From contig NZ_FOAZ01000004.1 in NCBI RefSeq assembly GCF_900109465.1, positions 248,001-312,000 on the forward strand: DNA of 64,000 nt, in the 5' to 3' direction. Below the pieces are notes generated by a model. That model did no database searches. It saw nothing but the letters and a program-made list of their open reading frames with translations, and was not told where the DNA came from. Position numbers and translations under genes: made by a program. Position 1 is the stretch's first letter. The number at the start of each line of letters is the position of its first letter. Positions 1 to 8,341 of this stretch are shown here, one piece after another. The stretch is from Streptacidiphilus jiangxiensis (GTDB taxonomy: Bacteria > Actinomycetota > Actinomycetes > Streptomycetales > Streptomycetaceae).

Positions 1-48
1 CGCGATGGAACGACCCACCGCACCGGCTCCGGCGATTGCGACGCGCAT
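1..48 (-). CDS. TrkA-type potassium uptake regulatory protein, second copy (N-terminal 16 codons only)
   Basis: The window edge cuts this gene after its first 16 codons. The visible start reads MRVAIAGAGAVGRSIA, which is the GxGxxG nucleotide-binding loop that opens TrkA/KtrA RCK domains. Its ATG shares bases with the TGA of the upstream trkA gene (ATGA overlap at 45-48 and 48-50), so the two are translationally coupled. Actinobacteria commonly carry such tandem TrkA genes (ceoB/ceoC in mycobacteria). I infer that this is the partner subunit gating a K+ channel or transporter. The remainder lies outside the window. Confidence 0.75.
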   Translation of the reverse strand, partial: MRVAIAGAGAVGRSIA

Positions 49-710
49 CAGTGCTCCTCCGGGCCCTTCGCGAAGGCGGCCTCGACGGCCTCCAGATCGG
101 CGGTGCGCAGCATCACATGCACCAGGTCGCCCTCCTGGAGGACCAGGTCGGCGGTGGGCAGGATGCCCTGGCCGAGCCGGGTGACGAACGCCACGCGCAC
201 GTCGGCGTCCTGCTCCAGCTTGGTGACGCGGTGGCCGATCCACCCGGAGGCGAAGGGGACCTCGGCCAGCTGCACGGCGCCGCTCGGGTCCTGCCAGTGC
301 GGTTCGGCACCGGAGGGGAGCAGACGGCGCAGCATCTGGTCCGCGGTCCAGCGGACGGTGGCGACAGTGGGGATGCCCAGGCGCTGGTACACCTCGGCCC
401 GGCGGGGGTCGTAGATCCGGGCGGCGACGTTCTCGACGCCGAAGTTCTCCCGGGCGACGCGCGCCGCGATGATGTTGGAGTTGTCGCCGCTGCTGACCGC
501 GGCGAAGGCTCCGGCCTCTTCGATCCCGGCCTCGCGCAGTGTGTCCTGGTCGAAACCGACCCCGGTCACGCGCTTGCCTGCGAAGTCCGACCCGAGACGG
601 CGGAACGCCGTGGGGTCCTGGTCGACGACGGCGACCGAGTGACCCTGCTTCTCGAGGGTGCGCGCGAGGGTCGATCCCACGCGTCCGCATCCCATGATGA
701 CGATGTGCAC
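48..710 (-). CDS. trkA: TrkA family potassium uptake protein (RCK domain)
   Basis: This 220-residue protein opens with a Rossmann nucleotide-binding fold, GCGRVG at residues 7-12, followed by an acidic residue after beta-2 (VVDQDP) for NAD(H) ribose contact. This is the RCK_N domain. Residues about 140-215 form a TrkA_C-like ligand-binding domain. Such proteins are cytoplasmic gating subunits of K+ uptake systems. I chose the GTG at 710 because HIVIMGCG then starts the domain at once and GGAAGG lies about 6 nt upstream. A longer frame upstream has no such signal. It is divergent from the APC permease at 937 and coupled to a second TrkA gene. Confidence 0.88.
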   Translation of the reverse strand: MHIVIMGCGRVGSTLARTLEKQGHSVAVVDQDPTAFRRLGSDFAGKRVTGVGFDQDTLREAGIEEAGAFAAVSSGDNSNIIAARVARENFGVENVAARIYDPRRAEVYQRLGIPTVATVRWTADQMLRRLLPSGAEPHWQDPSGAVQLAEVPFASGWIGHRVTKLEQDADVRVAFVTRLGQGILPTADLVLQEGDLVHVMLRTADLEAVEAAFAKGPEEH

Positions 711-936
711 GACCGTCCTTCCGGTGTCGGTTGTTCGAGGTCGATGGTGACACCCTCTTAACGCTCTCTTGTCACCAGGGTGGCACTGTCGGGAGGATTT
801 GGTACCCAGAGCGCAGCAGTTGGACCATCTTCCCCTCGGAACCCTCACACCAGGTCACCAGGGCTTTCCGCCTGCGATGCCGCAGTTTTGGACCCTCACT
901 ACCTGCGAACCTTCGGAAGCATCTACCATCCTCTGC
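711..936. promoter_or_regulatory. Divergent promoter region between trkA and the APC permease
   Basis: This 226-bp gap separates two divergent transcription units. On the plus side, TACCAT at 924-929 is a good -10 hexamer ending 7 nt before the GTG at 937, so the permease mRNA is probably leaderless. On the minus side a GGAAGG ribosome-binding site serves the GTG at 710. No clear operator palindrome was seen. Confidence 0.45.
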
Positions 937-3009
937 GTGCCAAAACTCACTGACCTGCCGAAGCGAATCCTTATCGGCCGCGCGTTGCAGAGCGACAAGC
1001 TCGGCGAGACCCTGCTGCCCAAGCGGATCGCTCTGCCGGTCTTCGCCTCCGACGCGCTCTCCTCGGTGGCCTACGCCCCCGAGCAGATCTTCCTGTCCCT
1101 GTCGGTGGCGGGCATCGCCACGATCCACTTCTCCTGGTGGATCGGCGCGATCGTCGGCCTGGTCATGCTGGTCGTCGTCGCGTCCTACCGACAGAACGTG
1201 CACGCCTACCCGAGCGGTGGTGGCGACTACGAGGTCGCCACCGTCAACCTGGGCGGCAACGCGGGCCTCACCGTGGCCGCCGCGCTGCTGGTCGACTACG
1301 TGCTCACCGTGGCCGTCTCCACGACCTCGGGCGTCGCCAACATCGTCTCCGCCGTCCCGTCGCTGCACGGGCACGAGGTGGCGCTGTCGGTCACGCTCGT
1401 GGTCGTCCTGATGGCGATGAACCTGCGTGGCGTGCGCGAGTCGGGCACCGCCTTCGCGATCCCGACCTACGCCTTCATGGGCGGCATCTTCGTGATGATG
1501 GTCTGGGCGGCGGTCCGGAACTTCTTCTTCGACTCGCACATGCACGCCGCCAGCGCCGGCTTCTCGCTGGTGCCGCAGGCCGGGCACGTGGACCCGACCG
1601 GCATCGCGATGGTCCTGCTGCTGCTGAAGACCTTCTCCTCCGGCTGTGCCGCGCTGACCGGTGTCGAGGCGATCTCCAACGGCGTCCCGGCCTTCCGCAA
1701 GCCGAAGAGCAAGAACGCCGCGACCACGCTGCTGATGATGGCCGTGATCGCCGTCACGATGCTCATCGGCATCATCTGGATGGGCAACCTGACCGGCCTG
1801 AAGATGGCCGAGGACACCAGCCAGCTGCACGGCGCCCCCGCGGGCTACCAGCAGAAGACGGCGATCGCGCAGATCTCCGAGGCGGTCTTCTCCAACTTCC
1901 ACCTGGGCTTCTACTTCATCGCCGCGGTCACCGGCCTGATCCTGGTACTGGCCGCCAACACGGCCTTCAACGGCTTCCCGGTGCTCGGCTCGATCCTCGC
2001 CCAGGACCGTTACCTGCCGCGCCAGCTGCACACGCGCGGTGACCGGCTCGCGTTCTCCAACGGCATCATCCTGCTGGCGAGCGTGGCGATCGTCTTCATC
2101 ATCGGCTACGACGCCGACCCGAACCGTCTGATCCAGCTCTACATCATCGGCGTGTTCGTCTCGTTCAACATGAGCCAGACCGGCATGATCCGGCACTGGA
2201 CCCGCCTGCTGAAGACCGAGACCGACCCGGCCGAGCGCCGCCGCATGATCCGCAGCCGTGTGATCAACGCGGTCGGCCTCACCTGCACCGCCTGCGTGCT
2301 CGTGGTCGTCCTGGCGACCAAGTTCATGTCCGGCGCCTGGATGTCCTGCCTGCTGATGGTCGTCTTCTTCATCACCATGAAGGGCATCAACAAGCACTAC
2401 ACCCGGGTCTCCGCCGAGCTCGCGCTCGACGACGCCCAGGCCGAGGCGGAGGCGCTGCCGGCCCGCGTGCACGGCGTGGTGCTGGTCTCCAAGCTGCACA
2501 AGCCGACCCTGCGGGCGATCGCCTACGCGCAGCTCTCCTCGCGCAGCAGCGCCCGCCTGGAGGCGGTCACGGTCGACGTCGACCCGCTCGACACCAAGGC
2601 ACTCCAGGAGGAGTGGGAGCGCCGCGGCATCGAGGTGCCGCTGAAGGTGCTGCACTCGCCCTACCGCGAGATCACCGGCCCGATCGTGGAGTACGTGCGG
2701 CAGCTGCGCAGCAGCAACCCGCGCGACGTGGTCACGGTCTTCATCCCCGAGTACGTCGTGGGCCACTGGTACGAGCACCTGCTGCACAACCAGAGCGCGC
2801 TGCGACTCAAGGGCCGTCTGCTGTTCAAGCCCGGCGTGATGGTGACCTCGGTACCCTGGCAGTTGGAGTCCTCCGAGCGCCGCCGCAAGCAGCGCCCGTG
2901 GAACGCGCCGGGCCAGATCCGGCGTGGCGATGTCGGACGCCGCGAGGAGCGGCCGAAGGCGTCGAGCTCCGTCGCATCCGCTTCTGCCGCTAAGGACGAC
3001 CAGGCGTGA
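937..3009 (+). CDS. APC family amino acid/polyamine permease with C-terminal cytoplasmic domain
   Basis: This 690-residue membrane protein has about 12 hydrophobic segments (residues about 30-490), beginning with the KRIALPVFASDALSSVAYAP motif (residues about 28-47) typical of the large actinobacterial APC permeases. It is followed by a roughly 190-residue hydrophilic C-terminal domain. It most likely imports an amino acid or K+ coupled to protons, and the neighbouring TrkA genes make a link to K+ transport possible. GTG 937 gives the conserved start PKLTDLPKRILIGRAL. An upstream extension is open but lacks family similarity. Its stop overlaps the next gene by 4 bp (GTGA), indicating co-transcription with the methyltransferase. 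Confidence 0.85.
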   Translation: MPKLTDLPKRILIGRALQSDKLGETLLPKRIALPVFASDALSSVAYAPEQIFLSLSVAGIATIHFSWWIGAIVGLVMLVVVASYRQNVHAYPSGGGDYEVATVNLGGNAGLTVAAALLVDYVLTVAVSTTSGVANIVSAVPSLHGHEVALSVTLVVVLMAMNLRGVRESGTAFAIPTYAFMGGIFVMMVWAAVRNFFFDSHMHAASAGFSLVPQAGHVDPTGIAMVLLLLKTFSSGCAALTGVEAISNGVPAFRKPKSKNAATTLLMMAVIAVTMLIGIIWMGNLTGLKMAEDTSQLHGAPAGYQQKTAIAQISEAVFSNFHLGFYFIAAVTGLILVLAANTAFNGFPVLGSILAQDRYLPRQLHTRGDRLAFSNGIILLASVAIVFIIGYDADPNRLIQLYIIGVFVSFNMSQTGMIRHWTRLLKTETDPAERRRMIRSRVINAVGLTCTACVLVVVLATKFMSGAWMSCLLMVVFFITMKGINKHYTRVSAELALDDAQAEAEALPARVHGVVLVSKLHKPTLRAIAYAQLSSRSSARLEAVTVDVDPLDTKALQEEWERRGIEVPLKVLHSPYREITGPIVEYVRQLRSSNPRDVVTVFIPEYVVGHWYEHLLHNQSALRLKGRLLFKPGVMVTSVPWQLESSERRRKQRPWNAPGQIRRGDVGRREERPKASSSVASASAAKDDQA

Positions 3010-4370
3010 CCTCCCGCCGCAGCACCACCGCCCGTCGCACCGCCCCTTCGGACTCGCCGTCGCTCGTCGGTGAGCGCTACGAGGTCGAGGTGGGCCCGGT
3101 GGCCCACGGCGGCCACTGTGTCGCCCGCCACGAGGGCCGGGTCCTGTTCGTCCGGCACGCGCTGCCGGGCGAGCTGGTGATCGCCGAGGTGACGGACGGC
3201 ACCGCGACCTCGCGCTTCCTGCGCGCCGACGCGGTGGAGGTGCTGCGGCCCGCCAAGGAGCGTGTCGCCGCGCCCTGCCCCTACGCGGGGCCGGGCCTGT
3301 GCGGCGGCTGCGACTGGCAGCACGTCACGCCGGGCGGGCAGCGCAAGCTCAAGGTGGCGGTGCTGACCGAGCAGCTGAAGAAGCTGGCCGGGATCACCCC
3401 GGAGGAGGCGGGCTGGGACGGCAGCGTCGAGCCCGCCCCGGGCGACAAGCTCCCGGCGGGCCAGGTGCCGGCCTGGCGCACCCGCGTCCAGTACGCGGTC
3501 GACCCGAAGACCGGTAAGGCCGGTCTGCGCCGTCACCGCTCGCACGAGGTGGTCCCCGTCGAGCAGTGCCTGATCGCGGCGCCCGGCGTGCAGGAGCTCG
3601 GCATCGAGCGGCGCGAGTGGCCGCAGATCGCGAGCGTCGAGGCGATCGCCGCGACCGGCTCCTCGGACCGCTCCGTCGTGCTGGTGCCGACTCCGGGCGG
3701 CCGGCTGCCGATCGTCGAGCTGGACCGGCCCGTCTCGGTGCAGCGCATCGACGACCACGGTGGCTACCACCGCGTCCACGGCCGCAACTTCGTGCGCGAG
3801 CGCGCGGCGGACCGCACCTGGCGGGTCAGCAACGGCGGCTTCTGGCAGATCCACCCGGCCTCCGCCGACACGTTGGTGAACGCCGTGCTGGACGGGCTGG
3901 AGCCGCGCGACGGCGAGAACGCCCTCGACCTGTACTGCGGCGTCGGTCTCTTCGCGGGCGCGCTCGCGGACCGGCTGGGGGAGTACGGCGCGGTGCTCGG
4001 CATCGAGTCGAGCAAGCAGGCCGTCGAGGACGCCCGCCACAACCTCTCCGACCTGATCGGCGAGAAGCGGGTCCGCATCGAGGTCGGCCAGGTCGAGAAG
4101 CTGCTGCCGCGCACCGGCATCAGTGAGACGGACCTGATCGTCCTGGACCCGCCGCGTGCGGGCGCGGGCCGCGAGACGGTGAAGCACCTGGCCGGTCTCG
4201 GCGCCCGTCGCATCGCCTACGTGGCCTGCGACCCGGCGGCGCTCGCCCGCGATCTCGCCTTCTTCGCCGACGCCGGCTACCAGCCGGTCACGCTGCGCGC
4301 CTTCGACCTGTTCCCGATGACGCACCACTTCGAGTGCGTGGCGATTCTGGAGCCCCGCAGCGGGGAATGA
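3006..4370 (+). CDS. Class I SAM-dependent RNA methyltransferase (RumA/TrmA-type uridine-C5 family)
   Basis: At 454 residues this matches the RumA/RlmD family that methylates C5 of uridine in 23S rRNA. A TRAM domain covers residues about 20-80. Cysteines C91, C99, C102 and C188 fit the 4Fe-4S cluster ligands (CPYAGPGLCGGC and EQC). The SAM loop is LDLYCGVGLFAG, motif IV is DPPRAG, and YVACDP carries the catalytic cysteine C408. GTG 3006 overlaps the permease stop. Which uridine it modifies cannot be read from the sequence. Family assignment is firm. Confidence 0.9.
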   Translation: MTSRRSTTARRTAPSDSPSLVGERYEVEVGPVAHGGHCVARHEGRVLFVRHALPGELVIAEVTDGTATSRFLRADAVEVLRPAKERVAAPCPYAGPGLCGGCDWQHVTPGGQRKLKVAVLTEQLKKLAGITPEEAGWDGSVEPAPGDKLPAGQVPAWRTRVQYAVDPKTGKAGLRRHRSHEVVPVEQCLIAAPGVQELGIERREWPQIASVEAIAATGSSDRSVVLVPTPGGRLPIVELDRPVSVQRIDDHGGYHRVHGRNFVRERAADRTWRVSNGGFWQIHPASADTLVNAVLDGLEPRDGENALDLYCGVGLFAGALADRLGEYGAVLGIESSKQAVEDARHNLSDLIGEKRVRIEVGQVEKLLPRTGISETDLIVLDPPRAGAGRETVKHLAGLGARRIAYVACDPAALARDLAFFADAGYQPVTLRAFDLFPMTHHFECVAILEPRSGE

Positions 4371-4393
4371 GATCCCTACTGGCCTGAATGTCC

Positions 4394-4446
4394 TTGTCTC
4401 AAACTGACCCCTTCCTGTGCTAGCGGAATCGCGCTAGCTTCAACGT
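4394..4446 (+). promoter_or_regulatory. Promoter and operator of the RHH/Doc-like pair
   Basis: TTGTCT at 4394-4399 may be a -35. TAGCTT at 4435-4440 is a -10 ending 6 nt before the ATG at 4447, which implies a leaderless mRNA. An inverted repeat, GCTAGCG (4419-4425) and CGCTAGC (4432-4438) separated by 6 bp, overlaps the -10. That position suits autorepression by the ribbon-helix-helix protein encoded just downstream. Confidence 0.55.
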
Positions 4447-4683
4447 ATGAGCAAAAAGCAGTTGAATGTCCGGGTTGATGCCACCACGGCGGAGATCGCA
4501 CGGACCAGGGCGGAACAGGAAGGGATCAGCATGAACCAGTACATCGAGAAGCTGGTCCAGCAGGACTTGGGCGAGACAGGGCGGGCCTTCGTGGATGCCG
4601 CGGCGCAGTTCATGAAGGAGTACGAGGCGGTCTTCCTCGCGGAGTTCGGTGGAGATCGAGAGGTCACGGCACAGCGTCGCTGA
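4447..4683 (+). CDS. Ribbon-helix-helix antitoxin-like DNA-binding protein
   Basis: This is a 78-residue protein with an N-terminal beta strand QLNVRVD and two helices including GISMNQYIEKLVQQDL, the Arc/MetJ-like ribbon-helix-helix pattern used by type II antitoxins for DNA binding. The C-terminal 30 residues would wrap the toxin. It lies directly before a Doc-like gene with short overlap or spacing, and the palindrome at 4419-4438 sits at its promoter. This arrangement is standard for an autorepressed toxin-antitoxin operon. No ribosome-binding site is present, consistent with a leaderless start at 4447. I see no HicB or VapB features. Confidence 0.78.
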   Translation: MSKKQLNVRVDATTAEIARTRAEQEGISMNQYIEKLVQQDLGETGRAFVDAAAQFMKEYEAVFLAEFGGDREVTAQRR

Positions 4684-4696
4684 GGGGGCTCCGTCG

Positions 4697-5161
4697 TTGA
4701 ATGTGAATGTCGAGATCGACCTGTCCTGGCTGCTCATGGTCGCCGAGCAGTACACACCGGGCGACCCCCGGGTCACCGACTACGGCTCCCTGGTCGCGGC
4801 GGTGACCCGGCATCAGGCGGAGATCTTCGACGTGCTCGTCTACCCCGAGCCCGAGGACCGCGCGGCGGCGCTGATGCACCAGCTCATCCGGGTGCCCGCG
4901 CTGGAACGCAACAACGAACTGTTCGCGACGGCCGTGGCCTTCGCCTACCTGGTCGCCGGTGGCGCCACGGTGGCCACCACGACCCGCGAGATGCGCGCCC
5001 TCTCCCGGGCCGTCCGGGAAGGGCGCCTGGGTGTCGGCGGTACCGCGGAGCGCCTGGCCGCGTGGGTCGTCGACCAGGCCCCCGAAGGCGCGATCGAGGG
5101 CGCCGAGGACTCGGAGGACTCCGAGGCCGATCCGGACGACGAAGGCCCCGACGAGGACTGA
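4697..5161 (+). CDS. Fic/Doc-like toxin component with a non-canonical active-site loop
   Basis: The 154-residue product resembles the short Doc-like proteins paired with ribbon-helix-helix antitoxins in streptomycetes. The TTG at 4697 is preceded by GAGGGGG at 4682-4688 with 8-nt spacing, and gives the expected start NVNVEIDLSWLL. A longer GTG start at 4649 lacks a ribosome site. Helix packing around EIFDV and the ERNNELFATAVAFAYL segment match Doc, but the catalytic HPFxxGNxR loop is replaced (VPALERNNELFAT), so the motif histidine is absent. The last 25 residues are very acidic. Kinase or AMP-transferase activity is therefore doubtful, although the pair may still be a regulatory or toxin module. 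Confidence 0.68.
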   Translation: MNVNVEIDLSWLLMVAEQYTPGDPRVTDYGSLVAAVTRHQAEIFDVLVYPEPEDRAAALMHQLIRVPALERNNELFATAVAFAYLVAGGATVATTTREMRALSRAVREGRLGVGGTAERLAAWVVDQAPEGAIEGAEDSEDSEADPDDEGPDED

Positions 5162-5169
5162 ACCGCACC

Positions 5170-6000
5170 ATGCTCCACGACATCGTCTCCTGGCTCCGCT
5201 GCCCCGTCTGCGCCGACGGGTTGACGCTCGACCAGAACGCGCTGCGCTGCCCCGCCCGCCACTCCTTCGACGTGGCGAAACAGGGCTACGCCAACCTCCT
5301 CCCCGGCGGCGCCCACACCGGCACCGGCGACACGGCCGCGATGGTCGCGGCCCGCGTCGACTTCCTCGGCGCCGGTCACTACGCGCCGATCGCCGAGGCG
5401 CTGGCCCGCGCCGTGCCGGGGGACACCCGCCGCGTGGTCGATCTGGGCGCCGGCACCGGCTCCTATCTGGCGCGCGTGCTCGACGCCGTCCCCGCGGCCG
5501 CAGGACTCGCCCTGGACATCTCCAAGTTCGCCCTGCGCCGCGCGGCCAGGGCACACCCGCGCGCCGGCGCGGTCGTCTGCGACGCCTGGCAGCCTCTGCC
5601 GCTGCGTGACGGCGTGGCGGACGTGGTGCTGAACGTCTTCGCCCCGCGCCGCGGCGAGGAGATCCGCCGTGTCCTGCGGCCCGGCGGCCGCCTGCTCGTG
5701 GTGACCCCGACCCCGGCCCATCTCGGCGAGCTGGTCCGCGAACTGTGCCTGCTCGGCGTCGACGACCGCAAGGACGAACGTCTCGCCAAGGCGCTGGAGC
5801 CCCACCTCGCTCCGCGTGGCGCCGAGGAGGTCAGGTTCACCATGAAGCTCTCGCACGCGGAGGTCGCCACGGTCGTCGGCATGGGCCCGAGCGCGTGGCA
5901 CACGGACGCGGACGCGCTGACCGCGAGGATCGCGGGGTTGCCGGATCCCGTGGAGGTGACGGCCGCCGTCCTGGTGAGCGAGTTCGTTGCAGGACCATAG
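5170..6000 (+). CDS. RlmA/TlrB-type 23S rRNA (guanine-N1) methyltransferase
   Basis: This 276-residue protein begins with a zinc finger made by C11, C14, C27 and H31 (CPVC...RCPARH), characteristic of RlmA. A linker follows, then a SAM-binding domain with VVDLGAGTGSYLA at residues about 90-102. RlmA(II)/TlrB enzymes methylate G748 in helix 35 of 23S rRNA and give low susceptibility to tylosin-type macrolides in producers. Most streptomycetes carry a housekeeping homologue. The G745-versus-G748 choice cannot be decided here. The ATG at 5170 places the zinc finger at the expected position. It starts 8 bp after the Doc-like gene and may be read through from it. Confidence 0.83.
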   Translation: MLHDIVSWLRCPVCADGLTLDQNALRCPARHSFDVAKQGYANLLPGGAHTGTGDTAAMVAARVDFLGAGHYAPIAEALARAVPGDTRRVVDLGAGTGSYLARVLDAVPAAAGLALDISKFALRRAARAHPRAGAVVCDAWQPLPLRDGVADVVLNVFAPRRGEEIRRVLRPGGRLLVVTPTPAHLGELVRELCLLGVDDRKDERLAKALEPHLAPRGAEEVRFTMKLSHAEVATVVGMGPSAWHTDADALTARIAGLPDPVEVTAAVLVSEFVAGP

Positions 6001-6128
6001 GGACGCGAGGCTCCGACCGGTGCGGCCCCGCCGTGTGGGCGCGAGTGACCACCGGCGTGCGGATGGCCCTGGGCGCCCCGGCCCGACTGCACGCCGGTGG
6101 CTTGTCGCGGAGTTCCTCGCGCCCCTGG
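5998..6128. repeat. Streptomyces dispersed intergenic inverted repeat, copy 1
   Basis: The right arm at 6096-6128 (GTGGCTTGTCGCGGAGTTCC, then TCGCGCCCCTGG) is well conserved, while the left arm (5998-6018, AGGGACGCGAGGCTCCGAC) is degenerate. A TGCAAC flank follows at 6134-6139. The element lies in the gap after the rRNA methyltransferase and may terminate its transcription. Three further copies occur in this window. Confidence 0.75.
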
Positions 6129-6210
6129 CGTGCTGCAACTTCCCTCGGCTGAGTGGATCACCCGTCGCCGTGACGTTTCCGCTTTCCGACGTCCGCATAG
6201 CGTCAGGGGC

Positions 6211-7440
6211 ATGCCTCTTCGCCCCGCGGTGACCGAGCTCCGGCTGACCGCGTTCAAGTCCTTCCGCGACGCCGTCCTCCCGCTCGAACCGGTGACGCTG
6301 CTGCACGGCGCGCCCGGCGCGGGGAAGAGCAACGCCCTGGAGGCGCTCGTCGCGCTGGCCGCCCTCGCCGAAGGTGAGCCCGTGGACGCCGCGTTGGGAG
6401 CGGTCCGCGGCGCCGCCGCGGACTGTGCGCCGTTCGGGGAGGACCTGATCCGGCTCGGCTGCACCGTCACCGGCCCCGTCGGTGAGGCGCGGCTCGACGC
6501 CAACCTGCAGGTGCGGCGCGACGGCGCACTCGTCGTCGCGGAGCGACTCACGCTGGGCGGGCGGCTGCTGGTCACCACCGGCACCGTGGACCCCGCCGGC
6601 GGGCGCGTGGACGTCGCCTGGCACAGCGACGGGCGGCAGGGGGACATTCGGGCGCCGCTCTCCGCGTCCGCGCTCGTCACCGCGCAGCTGCCGCTGCGCG
6701 TCGCGGGGGCGACCAGTGGGGAACGCCTGGTGCTGGGCGCCTCCGAGCAGGTGGTGACCGCCCTGCGGGAGAGCTTCGCGCTCGATCCGGCCCCGGCCCT
6801 GATGCGTACCTGGGCGCGGGCGGACGACGCCGCCCGGCTCCGCGGCACCGCCGAGAACCTCTCCGCCGTCATCGCCCGGATCGAGGGGGAGTGCCGAATC
6901 CGCTTCGGCAGACTCGTGCAGGCGGCCCGGGACATGGGCGCCGTCCCGGTCACCGGCCTCGGCGCGCTGCGCCGCACCGCGTCGGACGGGACGCAGCGGG
7001 TGTGCGCGGGCCTGGACGAACCCAGCGGTCGCCGCGTCGGCGCGGACGCGCTCTCCTCCGGCGTCCTGCGTCAACTCGCGTTCGCCACCGTCCTGCTGAC
7101 CGGTCCCGGAGTGCTGCAGATGAGCCCGGCGCTGGAGATCCCGGATGCGGAACGCCTGCTGCAGGTCCTCGCGGACGACCTCGACCTGGGCCTGCCGGGC
7201 GACCGCACCGCCGCGCTGCTGCGGCTGGCCACGGAGGTCGCCGCACGCGGCCACGTCCGCCTGCTGGCCACGGCCGGCGCGGAGCCACTCGTGCCCGTGC
7301 CCGGGGTCCGCGCGGTGCTCTGCAGTCGCGACGGAGCCGGACGGAGCCTCCTTCAGCCCGCGGTGAACTCGTCGTTCCCGGCGGCCTCGACGGCTTCGGC
7401 AGCCTCGGCCGCGTCGACCTCGGCGCTGCCCTCACGGTAG
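6211..7440 (+). CDS. AAA family ATPase (RecF/SMC-like fold, hypothetical)
   Basis: This is a 409-residue protein with a Walker A motif GAPGAGKSN at residues about 32-40 inside ELRLTAFKSFRDAVLPLEPV, the opening of RecF/SbcC-type ATP-binding heads. Residues about 240-300 contain the long helical segment, and LSSGVLRQLAFATVLL (about 280-295) fits a degenerate ABC signature. A clear Walker B aspartate pair is not obvious. The function is unknown and cytoplasmic. ATG 6211 is preceded by TAGCGT at 6198-6203, so a leaderless start is likely. Its last about 88 bp overlap the end of the convergent SnoaL-like gene, and the C-terminal tail is low-complexity Ala/Ser. Confidence 0.7.
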   Translation: MPLRPAVTELRLTAFKSFRDAVLPLEPVTLLHGAPGAGKSNALEALVALAALAEGEPVDAALGAVRGAAADCAPFGEDLIRLGCTVTGPVGEARLDANLQVRRDGALVVAERLTLGGRLLVTTGTVDPAGGRVDVAWHSDGRQGDIRAPLSASALVTAQLPLRVAGATSGERLVLGASEQVVTALRESFALDPAPALMRTWARADDAARLRGTAENLSAVIARIEGECRIRFGRLVQAARDMGAVPVTGLGALRRTASDGTQRVCAGLDEPSGRRVGADALSSGVLRQLAFATVLLTGPGVLQMSPALEIPDAERLLQVLADDLDLGLPGDRTAALLRLATEVAARGHVRLLATAGAEPLVPVPGVRAVLCSRDGAGRSLLQPAVNSSFPAASTASAASAASTSALPSR

Positions 7441-7769
7441 ATCTTCGCCGAGCTGATCCGGCCGTCCCGCAGGTGGTAGAAGCCGGCGACCGGGGCCTCG
7501 CGCCGGTGGCCGGAGACCGTGAAGTGCTCGACCATCTGGCAGGCGGCCCGGTCGCCGTCCACGAGCAGGTTCTCCAGCGTCAGCGTGGGGAGCAGGTGCT
7601 CCAGCGCGCCGGTGAACAGCTCGGTCAGTTCGGTGCGGCCGCGGGCCACGGACCTGCCGGTGATCCACACCGCGTCGTCGGTGAACCCGGCCAGCAGGGC
7701 CGGGAGATCCCGGTCGTTGAAGGCACGCAGGTGCTCGCGGATGGCGGTTTCCGTCGCGGTGGCGTTCAC
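7353..7769 (-). CDS. SnoaL-like/DUF4440 nuclear transport factor 2 family protein
   Basis: A 138-residue cone-shaped NTF2-fold protein. The pattern AIREHLRAFNDRDLPALLAGFTDDAVWI followed by GRTELTELFTGAL is characteristic of SnoaL-like polyketide cyclase relatives and steroid-isomerase-like enzymes, in the usual 110-150 residue range. The substrate is unknown. GTG 7769 is preferred because the fold starts within a few residues, and GAGACT lies 6 nt upstream as a possible -10 for a leaderless mRNA. It converges on and overlaps the AAA ATPase. The C-terminus is an acidic, alanine-rich tail. Confidence 0.72.
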   Translation of the reverse strand: MNATATETAIREHLRAFNDRDLPALLAGFTDDAVWITGRSVARGRTELTELFTGALEHLLPTLTLENLLVDGDRAACQMVEHFTVSGHRREAPVAGFYHLRDGRISSAKIYREGSAEVDAAEAAEAVEAAGNDEFTAG

Positions 7770-7815
7770 CTGGGCAGTCTCGCACGGGCCGGGTCGGACA
7801 GGGGAGAATCGGCGC

Positions 7816-8193
7816 ATGGACGCTTCCACGCCGCAGGGCGAGCAGGGCCAGGAGCAGGGACTGACCGTCGAGGTGCTGATGGGCCGACTGCGGGCCTTCG
7901 CCGCGGCGCGGAACTGGCAGCCGTACCACACGCCCAAGAACCTCGCGGCGGCGCTGAGCGTGGAGGCGGCCGAACTGCTGGAGATCTTCCAGTGGCTGAC
8001 GCCGGAGCAGGCGGCCGAGGTGATGAGCCACCCCAAGCGCGCGCACCGGGTCGAGGACGAGGTCGCGGACGTGCTCGCCTATCTGCTCCAGTTCTGCGGC
8101 GCCCTCGGCGTCGATCCGCTGGCCGCGCTGGCGGCGAAGATCGAGCGCAACGAGCTGCGCTTCCCGGCGGCGGAGCCGCAGCCGCTGGACTGA
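7816..8193 (+). CDS. MazG-like nucleotide pyrophosphohydrolase
   Basis: This 125-residue protein has the all-alpha NTP pyrophosphatase signature. EAAELLEIFQW (residues about 50-60) and EDEVADVLAYLLQF (about 79-92) supply the EExxE...ExxD acidic residues that bind Mg2+. Such enzymes hydrolyse (d)NTPs or non-canonical nucleotides to the monophosphate and clean the nucleotide pool. It is divergent from the SnoaL-like gene with only 46 bp between starts. GGGGAGA provides a ribosome site, while GAGAAT 6 nt before the ATG could also be a -10. Confidence 0.82.
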   Translation: MDASTPQGEQGQEQGLTVEVLMGRLRAFAAARNWQPYHTPKNLAAALSVEAAELLEIFQWLTPEQAAEVMSHPKRAHRVEDEVADVLAYLLQFCGALGVDPLAALAAKIERNELRFPAAEPQPLD

Positions 8194-8341
8194 TCCCGTC
8201 ACACCTGCGGGTGGCCAGGTTTTCCACACCCCCGGCGTTGTCCACAGATCACGGGCGGTTCGGAGCGGGCGTCGTTGGTCGGGCGGAGTCTGGGCGCAGA
8301 CGGAGATTCCGTCGCCTCGACTCCGAGGGGTGGGTGGCGTC

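Noticed and set aside
4447-5161. HicAB or VapBC toxin-antitoxin system
   Set aside because: The second protein lacks the HicA dsRBD-like fold and the PIN-domain acidic residues. It resembles Doc-like proteins.
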